Notes: generated by a model from the letters alone, not told the origin. Positions 24,995 to 33,183 are shown, counted from the stretch's first letter. The stretch: DNA of 64,000 bases from Streptomyces sp. NBC_01267 (GCF_036241575.1 NZ_CP108455.1:1998501-2062500); one strand, 5' to 3'. Program-made: numbers and translations.

Positions 24995-25852
24995 ATGTCT
25001 GGCCAGTCACTTCTCGTACCAGGGGAGCTCTCTCCCACCCGTTCCGTACCCGGAAACATCCGGCGTCCCGAGTACGTGGGCAAGCCCGCGCCGACGCCGT
25101 ACACCGGACCGGAAGTCCAGAACGCCGACACCGTGGAGCGGATGCGCGTCGCGGGCCGTATCGCCGCCCGGGCGATGGCGGAGGCCGCCAAGCACATCGT
25201 GCCCGGTGTGACGACGGACGAACTCGACCGGGTCGCCCATGAGTTCATGTGCGACCACGGGGCCTATCCGTCGACGCTCGGCTACCGCGGGTTCAAGAAG
25301 TCGCTCTGCACCTCGGTCAACGAAGTCATCTGTCACGGGATTCCGGATTCCACCGTGCTGCGGGACGGCGACATCGTGAATCTGGACGTCACCGCGTACA
25401 TCAACGGCGTGCACGGCGACAACAACGCCACCTACCTCTGCGGGGACGTCGACGAGGAGTCGCGGCTGCTGGTCGAGCGGACCCGGGAGTCCCTCGACCG
25501 CGCCGTCAAGGCGGTGAAGCCCGGCCGCCAGATCAACATCATCGGGCGGGTCATCGAGTCGTACGCGAAGCGCTTCGGCTACGGGGTCGTACGGGACTTC
25601 ACCGGTCACGGCATCAGCACCTCCTTCCACTCCGGGCTGATCGTCCCGCACTACGACAGCCCGTACGCGAAGGAACTGATCAAGCCGGGAATGACCTTCA
25701 CGATCGAGCCGATGCTCACGCTCGGGTCCCACGACTACGACATGTGGGACGACGGCTGGACGGTGGTCACCAAGGACCGGAAGCGGACCGCGCAGTTCGA
25801 GCACACGCTGGTGGTGACGGACACGGGGGCGGAGATCCTGACGCTCCCCTGA
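24995..25852 (+). CDS. map: Type I methionine aminopeptidase with N-terminal extension
   Basis: 285 residues from the ATG at 24995 ([10 protein letters not shown]). It removes the initiator methionine from nascent proteins. A 40-residue extension with the PEYVGK...[10 protein letters not shown] motif precedes the pita-bread domain, as in the long actinobacterial MetAP. The metal ligands are visible in [18 protein letters not shown] (two Asp), [14 protein letters not shown] (His), FTIEPML (Glu) and QFEHTLVVT (Glu). No ribosome-binding site is obvious, so translation may be leaderless. Streptomyces usually have a second map elsewhere. Confidence 0.95.
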   Translation: MSGQSLLVPGELSPTRSVPGNIRRPEYVGKPAPTPYTGPEVQNADTVERMRVAGRIAARAMAEAAKHIVPGVTTDELDRVAHEFMCDHGAYPSTLGYRGFKKSLCTSVNEVICHGIPDSTVLRDGDIVNLDVTAYINGVHGDNNATYLCGDVDEESRLLVERTRESLDRAVKAVKPGRQINIIGRVIESYAKRFGYGVVRDFTGHGISTSFHSGLIVPHYDSPYAKELIKPGMTFTIEPMLTLGSHDYDMWDDGWTVVTKDRKRTAQFEHTLVVTDTGAEILTLP

Positions 25853-25936
25853 CCGGACACCGGGGCCGCGCGCCGAGAGGTTACGTACGGGCGGGTACTG
25901 GGTAGCGTTTTACCGACAGGTCGTCGGGAACGTATT

Positions 25937-25956
25937 GACTTAGGTAAGCCTAAGTC
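25937..25956 (+). promoter_or_regulatory. Iron box (IdeR/DmdR type) of the heme oxygenase gene
   Basis: GACTTAGG-TAAG-CCTAAGTC is a 20-bp inverted repeat with perfect 8-bp arms. Its core TTAGGTAAGCCTAA resembles the actinobacterial iron box TTAGGTTAGGCTAACCTAA. It lies 50 bp before the heme oxygenase ATG, in a locally AT-rich stretch, where an iron-loaded DtxR-family repressor could block the promoter. Confidence 0.8.
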
Positions 25957-26006
25957 GGAGGATCTACTCAGGTTCCCCGCCCGCTCCGGCTCTCTGGAGG
26001 TCCGTC

Positions 26007-26654
26007 ATGGACGCCTTCTCGACGCTCATCCGCACCGCCTCGCACGAGCAGCACGCCGAGGCCCAGTCCCCGACGTTCATGAGGGACCTGTTGAACGGCC
26101 GGCTCGGGGTGGAGGCGTACGCGCGCTACACCGAGCAGCTGTGGTTCGTGTACCGGGCCCTGGAGGAGGGCGCGGAGAAGCTCGCGTCGGACCAGGTCGC
26201 CGGGCCGTTCATCCAGCCGGAGCTGATGCGTACGGCCGAGCTGGAGCGGGATCTGGCGCATCTGCGCGGCGACGGCTGGCGTGCGGGTGCGACGCCGCTG
26301 CCCGCCACCGCGGCGTACGCGGAGCGGGTGGCGCACTGCGCGAACGCCTGGCCCGCCGGGTACGTGGCGCACCACTACACCCGCTACCTCGGCGACCTCT
26401 CCGGCGGCCAGATCATCCGCGACACGGCGGAGAAGACCTGGGGCTTCGCGCGCAAGGGCGACGGTGTGCGGTTCTACGTCTTCGAGGAGATCCCCAACCC
26501 CGCCGCCTTCAAGCGGGGTTACCGGGACCTGCTGGACGCGGTGGACGCGGACGATCTGGAGAAGCGCCGGATCGTGGACGAGTGCAAGCGGGCCTTCGCG
26601 CTGAACATCCAGGTCTTCCGGGAGCTGGGGCAGGAGTTCCCGATCAGCGCGTAG
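26007..26654 (+). CDS. hmuO: Biliverdin-producing heme oxygenase
   Basis: 215 residues, the standard length. It opens heme with oxygen and electrons to biliverdin, CO and iron. The proximal heme-ligand His lies in IRTASHEQHAEAQ near the N-terminus, and the distal helix carries YLGDLSGGQIIRD with its glycine bend. A CTGGAGG ribosome-binding site lies ten bases before the ATG. The iron-box palindrome in its promoter implies iron-repressed expression. The hmu and htaA heme-uptake genes lie about 8 kb away, a shared physiological theme. Confidence 0.96.
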   Translation: MDAFSTLIRTASHEQHAEAQSPTFMRDLLNGRLGVEAYARYTEQLWFVYRALEEGAEKLASDQVAGPFIQPELMRTAELERDLAHLRGDGWRAGATPLPATAAYAERVAHCANAWPAGYVAHHYTRYLGDLSGGQIIRDTAEKTWGFARKGDGVRFYVFEEIPNPAAFKRGYRDLLDAVDADDLEKRRIVDECKRAFALNIQVFRELGQEFPISA

Positions 26655-26692
26655 GGCCTGTCCGGTCGGTCTTGTCGGGTCGGCCCGGGGCG

Positions 26693-28072
26693 TCAGCGGT
26701 CGGCATTCCGCTCCTTGACCAGCCGCCGGATCCGTTCGACCACCTCGGCGTCGGAGGGGGCTCGGCGCCCGGCCCCGACCTCGGCGGGGGCCCGGCCCGC
26801 ACCGGCCGCTCCGGGCCGGTCCTCGGTGAGGTCCGCGATCTGCGACACCGTACGGAAGTCGTACGCACGCTCCTCGTCGGCACCCGGCACGTTCTCGTAC
26901 GACTCGGGGGTGCTGAAGCCGATGGTCACGTCGATGGCCTTGGCGATCAGCCAGGTCGCGAGGAAGGAGAAGGTGGCGCAGGCCAGGATCGCGACGACCT
27001 GTTTGCCCAGCTGGTCCCACCCGCCGCCGTAGAACAGGCCCTTCCGGCCGCTGACCTGGGCGGTGGCGAAGAGGCCGACCATGAAGGTACCGGTGATGCC
27101 GCCCCAGCCGTGCACCCCGACCACGTCCAGGGTGTCGTCCACCCCGAAGCGGTACTTCAGGGTGATCGCGAAGGCACACACCACGCCGGCCACCAGCCCG
27201 GTCACCAGCGCGCCGACCGGTGAGATCTCACCGCAGGCCGGGGTGATGGCGACCATCCCGGCGACGGCGCCGGAACAGACACCGGTCATGGTCACCTGGC
27301 CGGCGCGCCACTTCTCCACCATCGGCCAGGTGATCAGCGCGCCCGCCGCGCCGAGCTGGGTGTTGATCAGGGCGGTCGCCGCCGCGCCCTGATCGGTGAG
27401 CGCCGAACCGGAGTTGAAGCCGAACCAGCCGAACCAGAGCAGTGCCAGGCCGAGCGCCACCAGCGGGACGTTGTTCGGCCTGAGCTCCAGCCTGCGGAAG
27501 TCCTTGCGGCCCCGGACCACCGTGGCCACCGCGAGACCGGCGAAGCCCGAGTTGATCTCGACGGGCAGCCCGCCCGCGAAGTCCAGTGCACCCAGGTGGT
27601 GCACCACCCAGCCCCGCGGGTCGAAGACCCAGTGCGCCAGTGGGGCGTAGACCACCAGCGTCCAGACGGCCGCGAACACCAGCCAGGCGGACATCCGGGC
27701 CCGGCCCGCGATCGAGCCGCTGATCAGGGCCACCGTGATGATGGCGAAGGCCATCTGGAAGGTGGCGAACACATAGGTGGGGATGTGACCGTGCAGGGTC
27801 TTGGGGCCGATGCCGTGCAGGAAGCCCTGCTGGGCGTCGCCGATCAGGCCGACGCCCCCGACGTCACCGGAGAAGGCCAGGCTGTAGCCCAGCGCGAACC
27901 AGACCACGCTGACCACACACAGGCAGGCGAAGCTCATCTTGAGCATCACCAGGACATGTTTGGTGCGGACCATCCCCCCGTAGAAGAAGGCGAGTCCCGG
28001 GGTCATCAGCAGCACCATCGCCGTGCTGGCGAGCAGCCAGGCGGTGTCGCCGGAATCGTAGCTGGGTGGCAT
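26693..28072 (-). CDS. amt: Ammonium channel, Amt family
   Basis: 459 residues with eleven predicted membrane segments. Diagnostic stretches are TPGLAFFYGGMVRTKHVL, AFATFQMAFAIITVAL-like segment FATFQMAFAIITVALISG, DFAGGLPVEINSGFAGLA and GAVAGMVAITPACG. A roughly 65-residue cytoplasmic tail is Glu/Arg-rich. It conducts ammonium/ammonia into the cell. It follows ureD by 49 bp on the same strand, so it looks like the last gene of the urea transporter and urease-accessory operon, which is logical because urea breakdown yields ammonium. Confidence 0.95.
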   Translation of the reverse strand: MPPSYDSGDTAWLLASTAMVLLMTPGLAFFYGGMVRTKHVLVMLKMSFACLCVVSVVWFALGYSLAFSGDVGGVGLIGDAQQGFLHGIGPKTLHGHIPTYVFATFQMAFAIITVALISGSIAGRARMSAWLVFAAVWTLVVYAPLAHWVFDPRGWVVHHLGALDFAGGLPVEINSGFAGLAVATVVRGRKDFRRLELRPNNVPLVALGLALLWFGWFGFNSGSALTDQGAAATALINTQLGAAGALITWPMVEKWRAGQVTMTGVCSGAVAGMVAITPACGEISPVGALVTGLVAGVVCAFAITLKYRFGVDDTLDVVGVHGWGGITGTFMVGLFATAQVSGRKGLFYGGGWDQLGKQVVAILACATFSFLATWLIAKAIDVTIGFSTPESYENVPGADEERAYDFRTVSQIADLTEDRPGAAGAGRAPAEVGAGRRAPSDAEVVERIRRLVKERNADR

Positions 28073-28121
28073 GGTTCCTCACTCTGTCCGGTGTCCGCGC
28101 CCTGGTCCGGCGCGGTGCGGG

Positions 28122-29117
28122 TCAGGAATGGCGCAGGTCGGGTGCGGGTGATCCGGTGAGCAGCCGGCGGGCGGCGTCCCAGGCCGCGTGCCGGGCGGCG
28201 GCCACGGCGGGCGCGTCGTCGCCCAGGATCCGGACCCAGGCTCCGCAGTCGTGCGGCAGCACGCTCACGCCGTGCAGCACGCCCCGGCCGTCGAGCGCGG
28301 TGTGCAGGGCATCGGCCACCACGGTCGCGGCGCACCGGCCGCTCACCACGAACAGCGAGCCCACACAGGCGTGTCCGGACAGCACGCCGGGACCGTTCAC
28401 ACCGTGCAGGTCGGGGCAGAACCGCATGGTGTCCAGGGCGAGGAGCCGCCCGTCGGGCCGCCGCACCTCCAGGTCGAGGCCGAGGACGTCGTAGACGTGG
28501 TGTTCACCGAGCGCGGGCCGTCCCGGGGTCACCGTCTCGCCGATCACCACGGTGGCGGTGGGGTCGGCGGTGATGACGGTGCGCTGGTAGAGCCGGGCGC
28601 CGCGGAACGGGATCAGCGGGTCCGGCAGGTACTCCAGGTACGCGTCGGGGCCCGCCCGGAGGTTGACCAGCCGGGTCGCGTAGTCGTGCTCCATCCGGTG
28701 GACCTCGGTCGCCGCCTGCGTGGTGAGGTGCGCCTCGGTCTCAGCGCCGCAGCAGACGTCGATGCGGTACCGGTCGGCCTGCACCATGCCGCCGCCGACG
28801 GACGTCATGGAGGTGAACGCCATCTTCGGCCGCAGCGGATCCACGTACAGCGGGTGCATGATCTGGAGCGGCGACTCCTCGTACCGGTGGACCAGTTCGG
28901 TCCGGCCCTGGAGCCGTTCGAAGCCCAGTTCCAGCAGGCCGATCCTTCCGGCCGAGCCTGCGGGGAGGGTGTCGGGAACGGATGCGTACCGGGCCACCTC
29001 CGCCGGGATCCGGCGCGGGGTGTGGTGCGCGGCGGAGAGGCGCGGCACCTGCCGGCCCGTCGCGGACCCCGGGCGGGTCCCGCCGGAGGTCTCGGGTTCC
29101 TGCGTGACCAGGGCCAT
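28122..29117 (-). CDS. ureD: Urease accessory protein UreD (UreH)
   Basis: 331 residues. UreD binds apo-urease and passes nickel from UreG/UreF to the active site. The family pattern is clear: LGFERLQGRTELVHRYEESPLQIMHPLY, the metal-route region VGGGMVQADRYRIDVCCGAETEAHLTTQAATEV, and YLPDPLIPFRGARLYQRTVI. An N-terminal extension of about 30 residues is less conserved. It is one base downstream of ureG. Its proper substrate, the urease ABC complex, is missing from the locus. Confidence 0.93.
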   Translation of the reverse strand: MALVTQEPETSGGTRPGSATGRQVPRLSAAHHTPRRIPAEVARYASVPDTLPAGSAGRIGLLELGFERLQGRTELVHRYEESPLQIMHPLYVDPLRPKMAFTSMTSVGGGMVQADRYRIDVCCGAETEAHLTTQAATEVHRMEHDYATRLVNLRAGPDAYLEYLPDPLIPFRGARLYQRTVITADPTATVVIGETVTPGRPALGEHHVYDVLGLDLEVRRPDGRLLALDTMRFCPDLHGVNGPGVLSGHACVGSLFVVSGRCAATVVADALHTALDGRGVLHGVSVLPHDCGAWVRILGDDAPAVAAARHAAWDAARRLLTGSPAPDLRHS

Positions 29118-29118
29118 C

Positions 29119-29739
29119 TCAGACCAGCACCTTGCGCCGTGACTCGATGAAGTCCAGTACGTCCGCCACGCCCTGCCCGGTCAGGCAGTCGGTGAGGATC
29201 ACCGGCAGGCCGTCCCGGACCCGGATCGCGTCGCCCTCCATGACGGCGAGGTCGGTCCGCACGTACTGCGCGATGTCGATCTTGTTGATCACCAGCAGGT
29301 CGGAGGTGGTGATGCCGGGGCCGCGCTTGCGGGGCATCTTCTCGCCCTCGGCCGTGTCCAGTACGAACATGAACATGTCCACCAGCGCCGGACTGAACGT
29401 CAGCGTCAGATTGTCGCCGCCGCTCTCGAAGAGCAGCGTGTCCACGTCCGGGAAGCGTTCGAGCAGTTCGGCTCCCGCGGCCAGATTCATCGTCGGGTCG
29501 TCGCGCACCGCCGTGTGCGGGCAGGCACCCGTCTCGACGCCGACCACCCGCTCGGGGTCGAGCACCCCCTCCAGCGTGCGGCGGACATGGATCGCGTCCT
29601 CCTGCGTGTAGATGTCGTTGGTGACCACCGCCGGAGTGCGACCGCGCTCGACGAGCAGCGGCACGAGGGCCTCGATCAGCGCGGTCTTCCCCGAGCCGAC
29701 CGGTCCCGCGATGCCCACCCTCAGCACCTTGTCGTCCAT
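29119..29739 (-). CDS. ureG: Urease accessory GTPase UreG
   Basis: 206 residues. UreG is a SIMIBI-class GTPase that carries nickel and drives its insertion. It shows the P-loop GIAGPVGSGKTALIEAL, VTNDIYTQEDA, the nickel-binding Cys-Pro-His in VETGACPHTAVRDDPTMN, and the guanine-specificity motif LLVINKIDIA. All key residues are intact. A 135-bp spacer containing five 15-bp repeats and a long hairpin separates it from ureF, which is unusual for this normally compact cluster. Confidence 0.96.
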   Translation of the reverse strand: MDDKVLRVGIAGPVGSGKTALIEALVPLLVERGRTPAVVTNDIYTQEDAIHVRRTLEGVLDPERVVGVETGACPHTAVRDDPTMNLAAGAELLERFPDVDTLLFESGGDNLTLTFSPALVDMFMFVLDTAEGEKMPRKRGPGITTSDLLVINKIDIAQYVRTDLAVMEGDAIRVRDGLPVILTDCLTGQGVADVLDFIESRRKVLV

Positions 29740-29774
29740 GGCGTTTCCTCTCCTCGGTCTGTGGATGCGCTGCT

Positions 29775-29849
29775 CTGCGGGTACGGGTTCTGCGGGTACG
29801 GGTTCCGTGGTTACGCTCTGTGGTTACGGGCTGTGTCGTTACGGGCTGT
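29775..29849 (-). repeat. 15-bp tandem repeat x5 between ureF and ureG
   Basis: Five 15-bp units (29775, 29790, 29805, 29820, 29835) such as CTGCGGGTACGGGTT and GTGGTTACGGGCTGT; the shared core is (T/G)ACGGG. The array is non-coding and directly joins the hairpin at 29845-29872. Confidence 0.8.
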
Positions 29850-29872
29850 GTGCGCGGGTCCGCGCACACAGC
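29845..29872 (-). terminator. Strong stem-loop just after ureF
   Basis: GCTGTGTGCGCGG (29845-29857) and CCGCGCACACAGC (29860-29872) are perfect 13-bp complements with only two bases between, two bases after the ureF stop. It could terminate or attenuate transcription from ureF into ureG, or protect the 3' end of the upstream message. Confidence 0.65.
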
Positions 29873-29874
29873 GG

Positions 29875-30600
29875 TCAGTTGGCGAACAGGCGTGCGTCGG
29901 AACGCTCATGGCGCCCCGACAGCGCGTCGGTGGTGGGAATGCAGCCACCCAGGTCGGCGAGTTCACGGCGGACGGCCGCCGCCGTCACCTCCTCGACCAC
30001 CGGGGCGGCCTCCCGCAGCAGTACCTGCGCCTTGCGGTGATCGGTGAGCCGCAGCCGCAGCGCCGCCCCGGCGAAGGCGGCACAGAAGGCGAACAGGTCC
30101 GTGGCCACCGCCTGTTGGCGGGGTACGCCCATACCGGCCTGGATCACCGCGGCGACCACGGCCTGGTTGCCGGGCGCCTCGCGGCGGGCCACCACGGCCG
30201 CGTACTCCTCGACGGCCTCGCTGGGAAACACCTGCCGGGCCAGGTCGAGCATCTGACGGCCGGTCCGGGTGGCCGCCACCCGGATCTCCCGGCTGAGCTT
30301 CGTGGCGTACAGCCGCTCGTCGACCTCGGCCACCTGCCCCCAGGACCGGTGCACCGCCGCGGTGTGCGCCAGGGCGAGCGCCGTGGCGTCGGACGGGCCG
30401 ATGCCGTGGTGCAGCAGGTCGGACAACAGCGGGGCCAGACCCTCGGGGTCGACCATGCCCGCCTGGGCGAACCCCTCCAGCCCGTGCGAGAGCGTGTAGA
30501 AGCCGCTGGGGAACGCCGAGTCGGTGAGCTGGAGACTGACCAGGAGCGAACTCAGCAGGGTGTTCGGCGGCGCGCTGTCGAGTATCACCGGGGCCGTCAT
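29875..30600 (-). CDS. ureF: Urease accessory protein UreF
   Basis: 241 residues. UreF gates GTP hydrolysis by UreG in the urease activation complex. The all-helical pattern is preserved: LLVSLQLTDSAFPSGFYTLSHGLEGF near the N-terminus, and VEDERL-like EVDERLYATKLSREIRVA and RTGRQML in the middle. Its ATG overlaps the stop of the 30-aa ureB/ureC remnant upstream (ATGA), so its translation is coupled to that remnant. The hairpin at 29845-29872 follows. Confidence 0.92.
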   Translation of the reverse strand: MTAPVILDSAPPNTLLSSLLVSLQLTDSAFPSGFYTLSHGLEGFAQAGMVDPEGLAPLLSDLLHHGIGPSDATALALAHTAAVHRSWGQVAEVDERLYATKLSREIRVAATRTGRQMLDLARQVFPSEAVEEYAAVVARREAPGNQAVVAAVIQAGMGVPRQQAVATDLFAFCAAFAGAALRLRLTDHRKAQVLLREAAPVVEEVTAAAVRRELADLGGCIPTTDALSGRHERSDARLFAN

Positions 30601-30689
30601 CGGACGAGGAAGAACAGCTGGTCGAGGGGCAGTCCGGCGTTGATCTCGACGGGATCGTCGCCGTACAGATATGTCGGCTGGCCTGCCAT
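30597..30689 (-). pseudogene. ureB-start/ureC-end fusion remnant (30 codons)
   Basis: The 30-codon frame begins MAGQPTYLYGDDPVEINAGLP, which resembles the N-terminus of urease beta subunits (a Tyr, an acidic turn, then INAGRP-like residues). It ends LPLDQLFFLVR, which resembles the last residues of urease alpha (LPMAQRYFLF-type). The simplest reading is a deletion from early ureB to the end of ureC, in frame. ACGAGGC precedes the ATG, and the stop overlaps the ureF start, as a normal ureC stop would. It cannot encode a working subunit. The match is from memory of the family; alignment is needed. Confidence 0.65.
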
Positions 30690-30732
30690 GGGTGCCTCGT
30701 TTCAGCAGCGGTGCGTCAGGGGGCTGGGGCGA

Positions 30733-31596
30733 TCAGGGGTGAAGGACGGCGGTGTGCAAGGGCCGGTCCGTGACGTGCGGGTGTGGATGTGCGTGCTCGT
30801 GGTCGAGGGCATGGTTGTGGTCGTCGTGATCGTCGTCGTGGCTGTGTGTGTGGCCGTGGTGCTGGGCCGACCCGGCGGCGATCCCGTCGTCGTGGGCCGC
30901 GAGCTTCCGCAGCGCCGCGCCGGTCCTGGTGGCGAGTACGGCCTCGACCGCAGCCCTCCCGAGCAGTGGGCCACCGCACAACACCTCGGTCTGGTGCGGG
31001 AGTTCCGGCAGGTGCGACAGGTCGGGCGGTCCCGGTGGCCCCGGCTCCACGAAGGATGCGGGAAGCACCCGGACCCGGGCGGCGCCGAGCCTGCGGCAGC
31101 GGTCGATGCCCTCGGCGGGTGAGGGGTCGCCGCCCGCCAGGGCGACCTCGACCAGCCCGTGCCGCCCGTACTGGCGTACCAGCCGGGCGACCCGGAACAG
31201 TTCGGCGTCCGCGTCCGGGTCCGCCGCGGGCGCCACGATCAGCAGGGCCGGTTCGGCCTCGGCCGGCGGGCTGTGTCCGGCCGCCGCGCGGAGCCAGCCG
31301 ATCAGGTGTTCCGTCGAGCCGAAGGGCTCGGTGAGCGCGATCCGGCCCGGGTGTTCGGCGGCGGGCCGGCGCAGCGTGCGCGCGGTGTCCGCGACGAGTT
31401 CGGGGTCGCGGCCGAGGGTCATCGGGACCACGCAGACCGGCCCGGGACCGGCCCGCAGCGCGCGGCCCACTGCGGCCTGGAGTTCCCGCCCCGGTGCGAC
31501 GGGAACGACGCCGCTGCCGGCCAGTACGCCGTCGAGGGCGCGGCCGAAGGCGGCCTCGTGGCCGCAGACCGCGATGACGGTGGGGAGCGCGGTCAC
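30733..31596 (-). CDS. CbiX/SirB-like metal chelatase or nickel chaperone with His-rich tail
   Basis: 287 residues. The body resembles the CbiX/sirohydrochlorin-chelatase fold: VIAVCGHEAAFGRALDGVL, CVVPMTLGRDPELVADTART, RIALTEPFGSTEHLIGWL, and a second half VARLVRQYGRHGLVEVALAGGDPSPAEGI. The tail (about 247-275) is extremely His/Asp-rich (HHGHTHSHDDDHDDHNH) and could hold several nickel or cobalt ions. The GTG start lies two bases after the stop of the ureA remnant, so translation is probably coupled. Its place inside a urease accessory operon favours nickel delivery; a tetrapyrrole role is the alternative. Confidence 0.72.
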   Translation of the reverse strand: MTALPTVIAVCGHEAAFGRALDGVLAGSGVVPVAPGRELQAAVGRALRAGPGPVCVVPMTLGRDPELVADTARTLRRPAAEHPGRIALTEPFGSTEHLIGWLRAAAGHSPPAEAEPALLIVAPAADPDADAELFRVARLVRQYGRHGLVEVALAGGDPSPAEGIDRCRRLGAARVRVLPASFVEPGPPGPPDLSHLPELPHQTEVLCGGPLLGRAAVEAVLATRTGAALRKLAAHDDGIAAGSAQHHGHTHSHDDDHDDHNHALDHEHAHPHPHVTDRPLHTAVLHP

Positions 31597-31598
31597 GG

Positions 31599-31685
31599 TC
31601 AGCCGCCGATCGGGGCGTGGCAGGAGACCAGGTCCGCGACGACGTGGACGAGCGGTTTGTCGATCTCACGGGGGGTCAGGTTCAT
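31599..31685 (-). pseudogene. ureA remnant: first and last codons only (28 codons)
   Basis: The 28-codon frame starts MNLTPREIDKPLVHVVADL, matching the start of urease gamma subunits (M-LTPRE-DKLL), and ends LVSCHAPIGG, matching their end (KLVTVHNPI-type). About 70 internal codons are missing, in frame. A perfect AAGGAGG lies nine bases before the ATG, and the stop is two bases before the next gene's GTG, so the shortened frame may survive as a translation leader for the CbiX-like gene. It cannot form a urease subunit. Confidence 0.78.
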
Positions 31686-31724
31686 GCGGGTTGTCCTCCT
31701 TGGGCAGGGCGCCCGGCTCGGGTG

Positions 31725-32684
31725 TCAGGCACGCCGCAACCGGGTCAGGCCGGGTACGGCGAGCAGCAGGAGCCAGGTGGTGAGGATGAACGGCCAGGTG
31801 AAGGTGTGGCCGCCGAACGGTTTGAAGAACGAGGTGAGGGAGGCCGTGAGGGCGCAGCTCAGCACGGCCCCGAACAGGGCGTAGCCGGTCTCCCAGGTGC
31901 CGTGTGCGAGGAAGGTGACCCCCAGCGCGATGGCGACGAGCACCGCGTTGTAGCCGTAGATGCCGTTGGCGATCACCGCTGCGGGGGCGCCGAACGCCCA
32001 GGCGACGACGATCCCGAGCACACTGCCCGCCACCGCGAACAGCCCCACGCGCACGCCCGCGAGGAAGAGTCCGGCGAGGATCAGCAGCCCGGAGTACCAG
32101 GTGTTGAGCAGGAAGATCTCGGCGACGTTGTTGAAGAAGGCGTGCCAGAGATCGTTCCAGGACAGCGCCCGGTCGCCGGTGGTGACGGTGGGCAGGGCCG
32201 CGGGGCTGCCCGTGTGCCAGAGCCGCGCGAAGGACGGCGCCCCGACGACCATGACGCCCGAGACGACGCAGAACGGAGCGGTCAGGCCGGTGAGCCCCCA
32301 GGTGGAGAACACGGTGGCCAGCGCGGCGGAGACCAGGGTGGCGGCTGCGGCGCCGAAGAGGGCCAGCAGCCAGGTCGAGAGGTGCATGCCGAGGAAGACC
32401 AGTACGGCGACTCCGGTGAGGCACCCGTTGAATCCGTGCAGCCCCTGGTGGATCGCGGTGCGGTCGGCGCCGAGCAGATAGGCGGTGACCGTGGCGACCA
32501 CGGTACCGAACAGTCCGAAGACCCCGGCCTGCCAGCTGTACGCGAAGAGCCCGGCCAGGATGAGCGCCCCGGTCAGCAGGTTGGTCTGCAGGACCACTTG
32601 GGCGAACCCGCGCAGCCCGGTCTCGGCCAGAGCCTGCGGAAGCTCGTCACTCGGATGGCGACCGTGTATTTCGGTGGTAGGCAC
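31725..32684 (-). CDS. Urea transporter (UT family)
   Basis: 319 residues with about ten membrane segments in two homologous halves. Each half carries the signature: IHQGLHGFNGCLTGVAVLVFLG in the first and IANGIYGYNAVLVAIALGVTFL in the second, with FNNVAEIFLLNTWYSGLLIL before the second pore half. These fit the SLC14/Yut-type urea channel family. It is the first gene of the minus-strand operon leading to the urease remnants and accessory genes. The GTG start at 32684 is near a 14-bp palindrome at 32712-32725. Confidence 0.93.
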   Translation of the reverse strand: MPTTEIHGRHPSDELPQALAETGLRGFAQVVLQTNLLTGALILAGLFAYSWQAGVFGLFGTVVATVTAYLLGADRTAIHQGLHGFNGCLTGVAVLVFLGMHLSTWLLALFGAAAATLVSAALATVFSTWGLTGLTAPFCVVSGVMVVGAPSFARLWHTGSPAALPTVTTGDRALSWNDLWHAFFNNVAEIFLLNTWYSGLLILAGLFLAGVRVGLFAVAGSVLGIVVAWAFGAPAAVIANGIYGYNAVLVAIALGVTFLAHGTWETGYALFGAVLSCALTASLTSFFKPFGGHTFTWPFILTTWLLLLAVPGLTRLRRA

Positions 32685-32711
32685 GGGAGTTGCCCCTGAA
32701 CGGAGTCGGCT

Positions 32712-32725
32712 GCGGCAGCTGCCGC
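32712..32725 (-). promoter_or_regulatory. Perfect 14-bp palindrome before the urea transporter gene
   Basis: GCGGCAGCTGCCGC is fully self-complementary and ends 27 bp before the GTG start of the urea transporter gene. It could be an operator of the operon; it does not resemble a GlnR or Nur consensus that could be recognised. Confidence 0.35.
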
Positions 32726-32808
32726 CCTTCCGACGCTACGAGAGCTCCGGGGATCCGCCACCGCAGGCGGCCCGATGGGGTGAGCACCCCCGGGCGGCCC
32801 GGGGCAGG

Positions 32809-33183
32809 TCAGCCGAACAGCGCCGTGGCGACGGCGGAGCCGAGAGCGGCTGCGCCGAGACCGGCCAGTACGGTGACGACGAGGTTCGTCACGGCCAGTG
32901 TCCGGGGGCGGCTCGCGGCCAGGGCGAGTGTCTCGTAGGAGAAGGTCGAGTAGGTACTCAGAGCGCCGCACAGGCCCGTCCCGAGCAGCAGTTGGGTGTC
33001 GTGCGAGGCGTGGCCGGACAGTACGGCTCCGGTGACGACGCCCAGGACGAGCGCGGCGGCCATGTTCGCGGTGAAGGTGCCCCAGGGAAACACCCCGTGG
33101 TAGCGGGTGTGGACCCAGCGGTCGGTGAGGTAGCGCAGCATCGCGCCGACGCAGGCGCCGACGGCCACCAGCAGCCAGGTCAC
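32809..33183 (-). CDS. crcB2: Fluoride channel subunit FluC (CrcB), downstream copy
   Basis: 124 residues with four membrane segments. FluC proteins form dual-topology dimers that export fluoride. The pore residues are present: the Asn in FTANMAAALVLG and the phenylalanine/threonine track GLCGALSTYSTFSYETL. Its ATG overlaps the stop of the DUF190 gene. Two different FluC genes in one operon, as here, usually mean a heterodimer with the two chains inserted in opposite orientation. Confidence 0.95.
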   Translation of the reverse strand: MTWLLVAVGACVGAMLRYLTDRWVHTRYHGVFPWGTFTANMAAALVLGVVTGAVLSGHASHDTQLLLGTGLCGALSTYSTFSYETLALAASRPRTLAVTNLVVTVLAGLGAAALGSAVATALFG

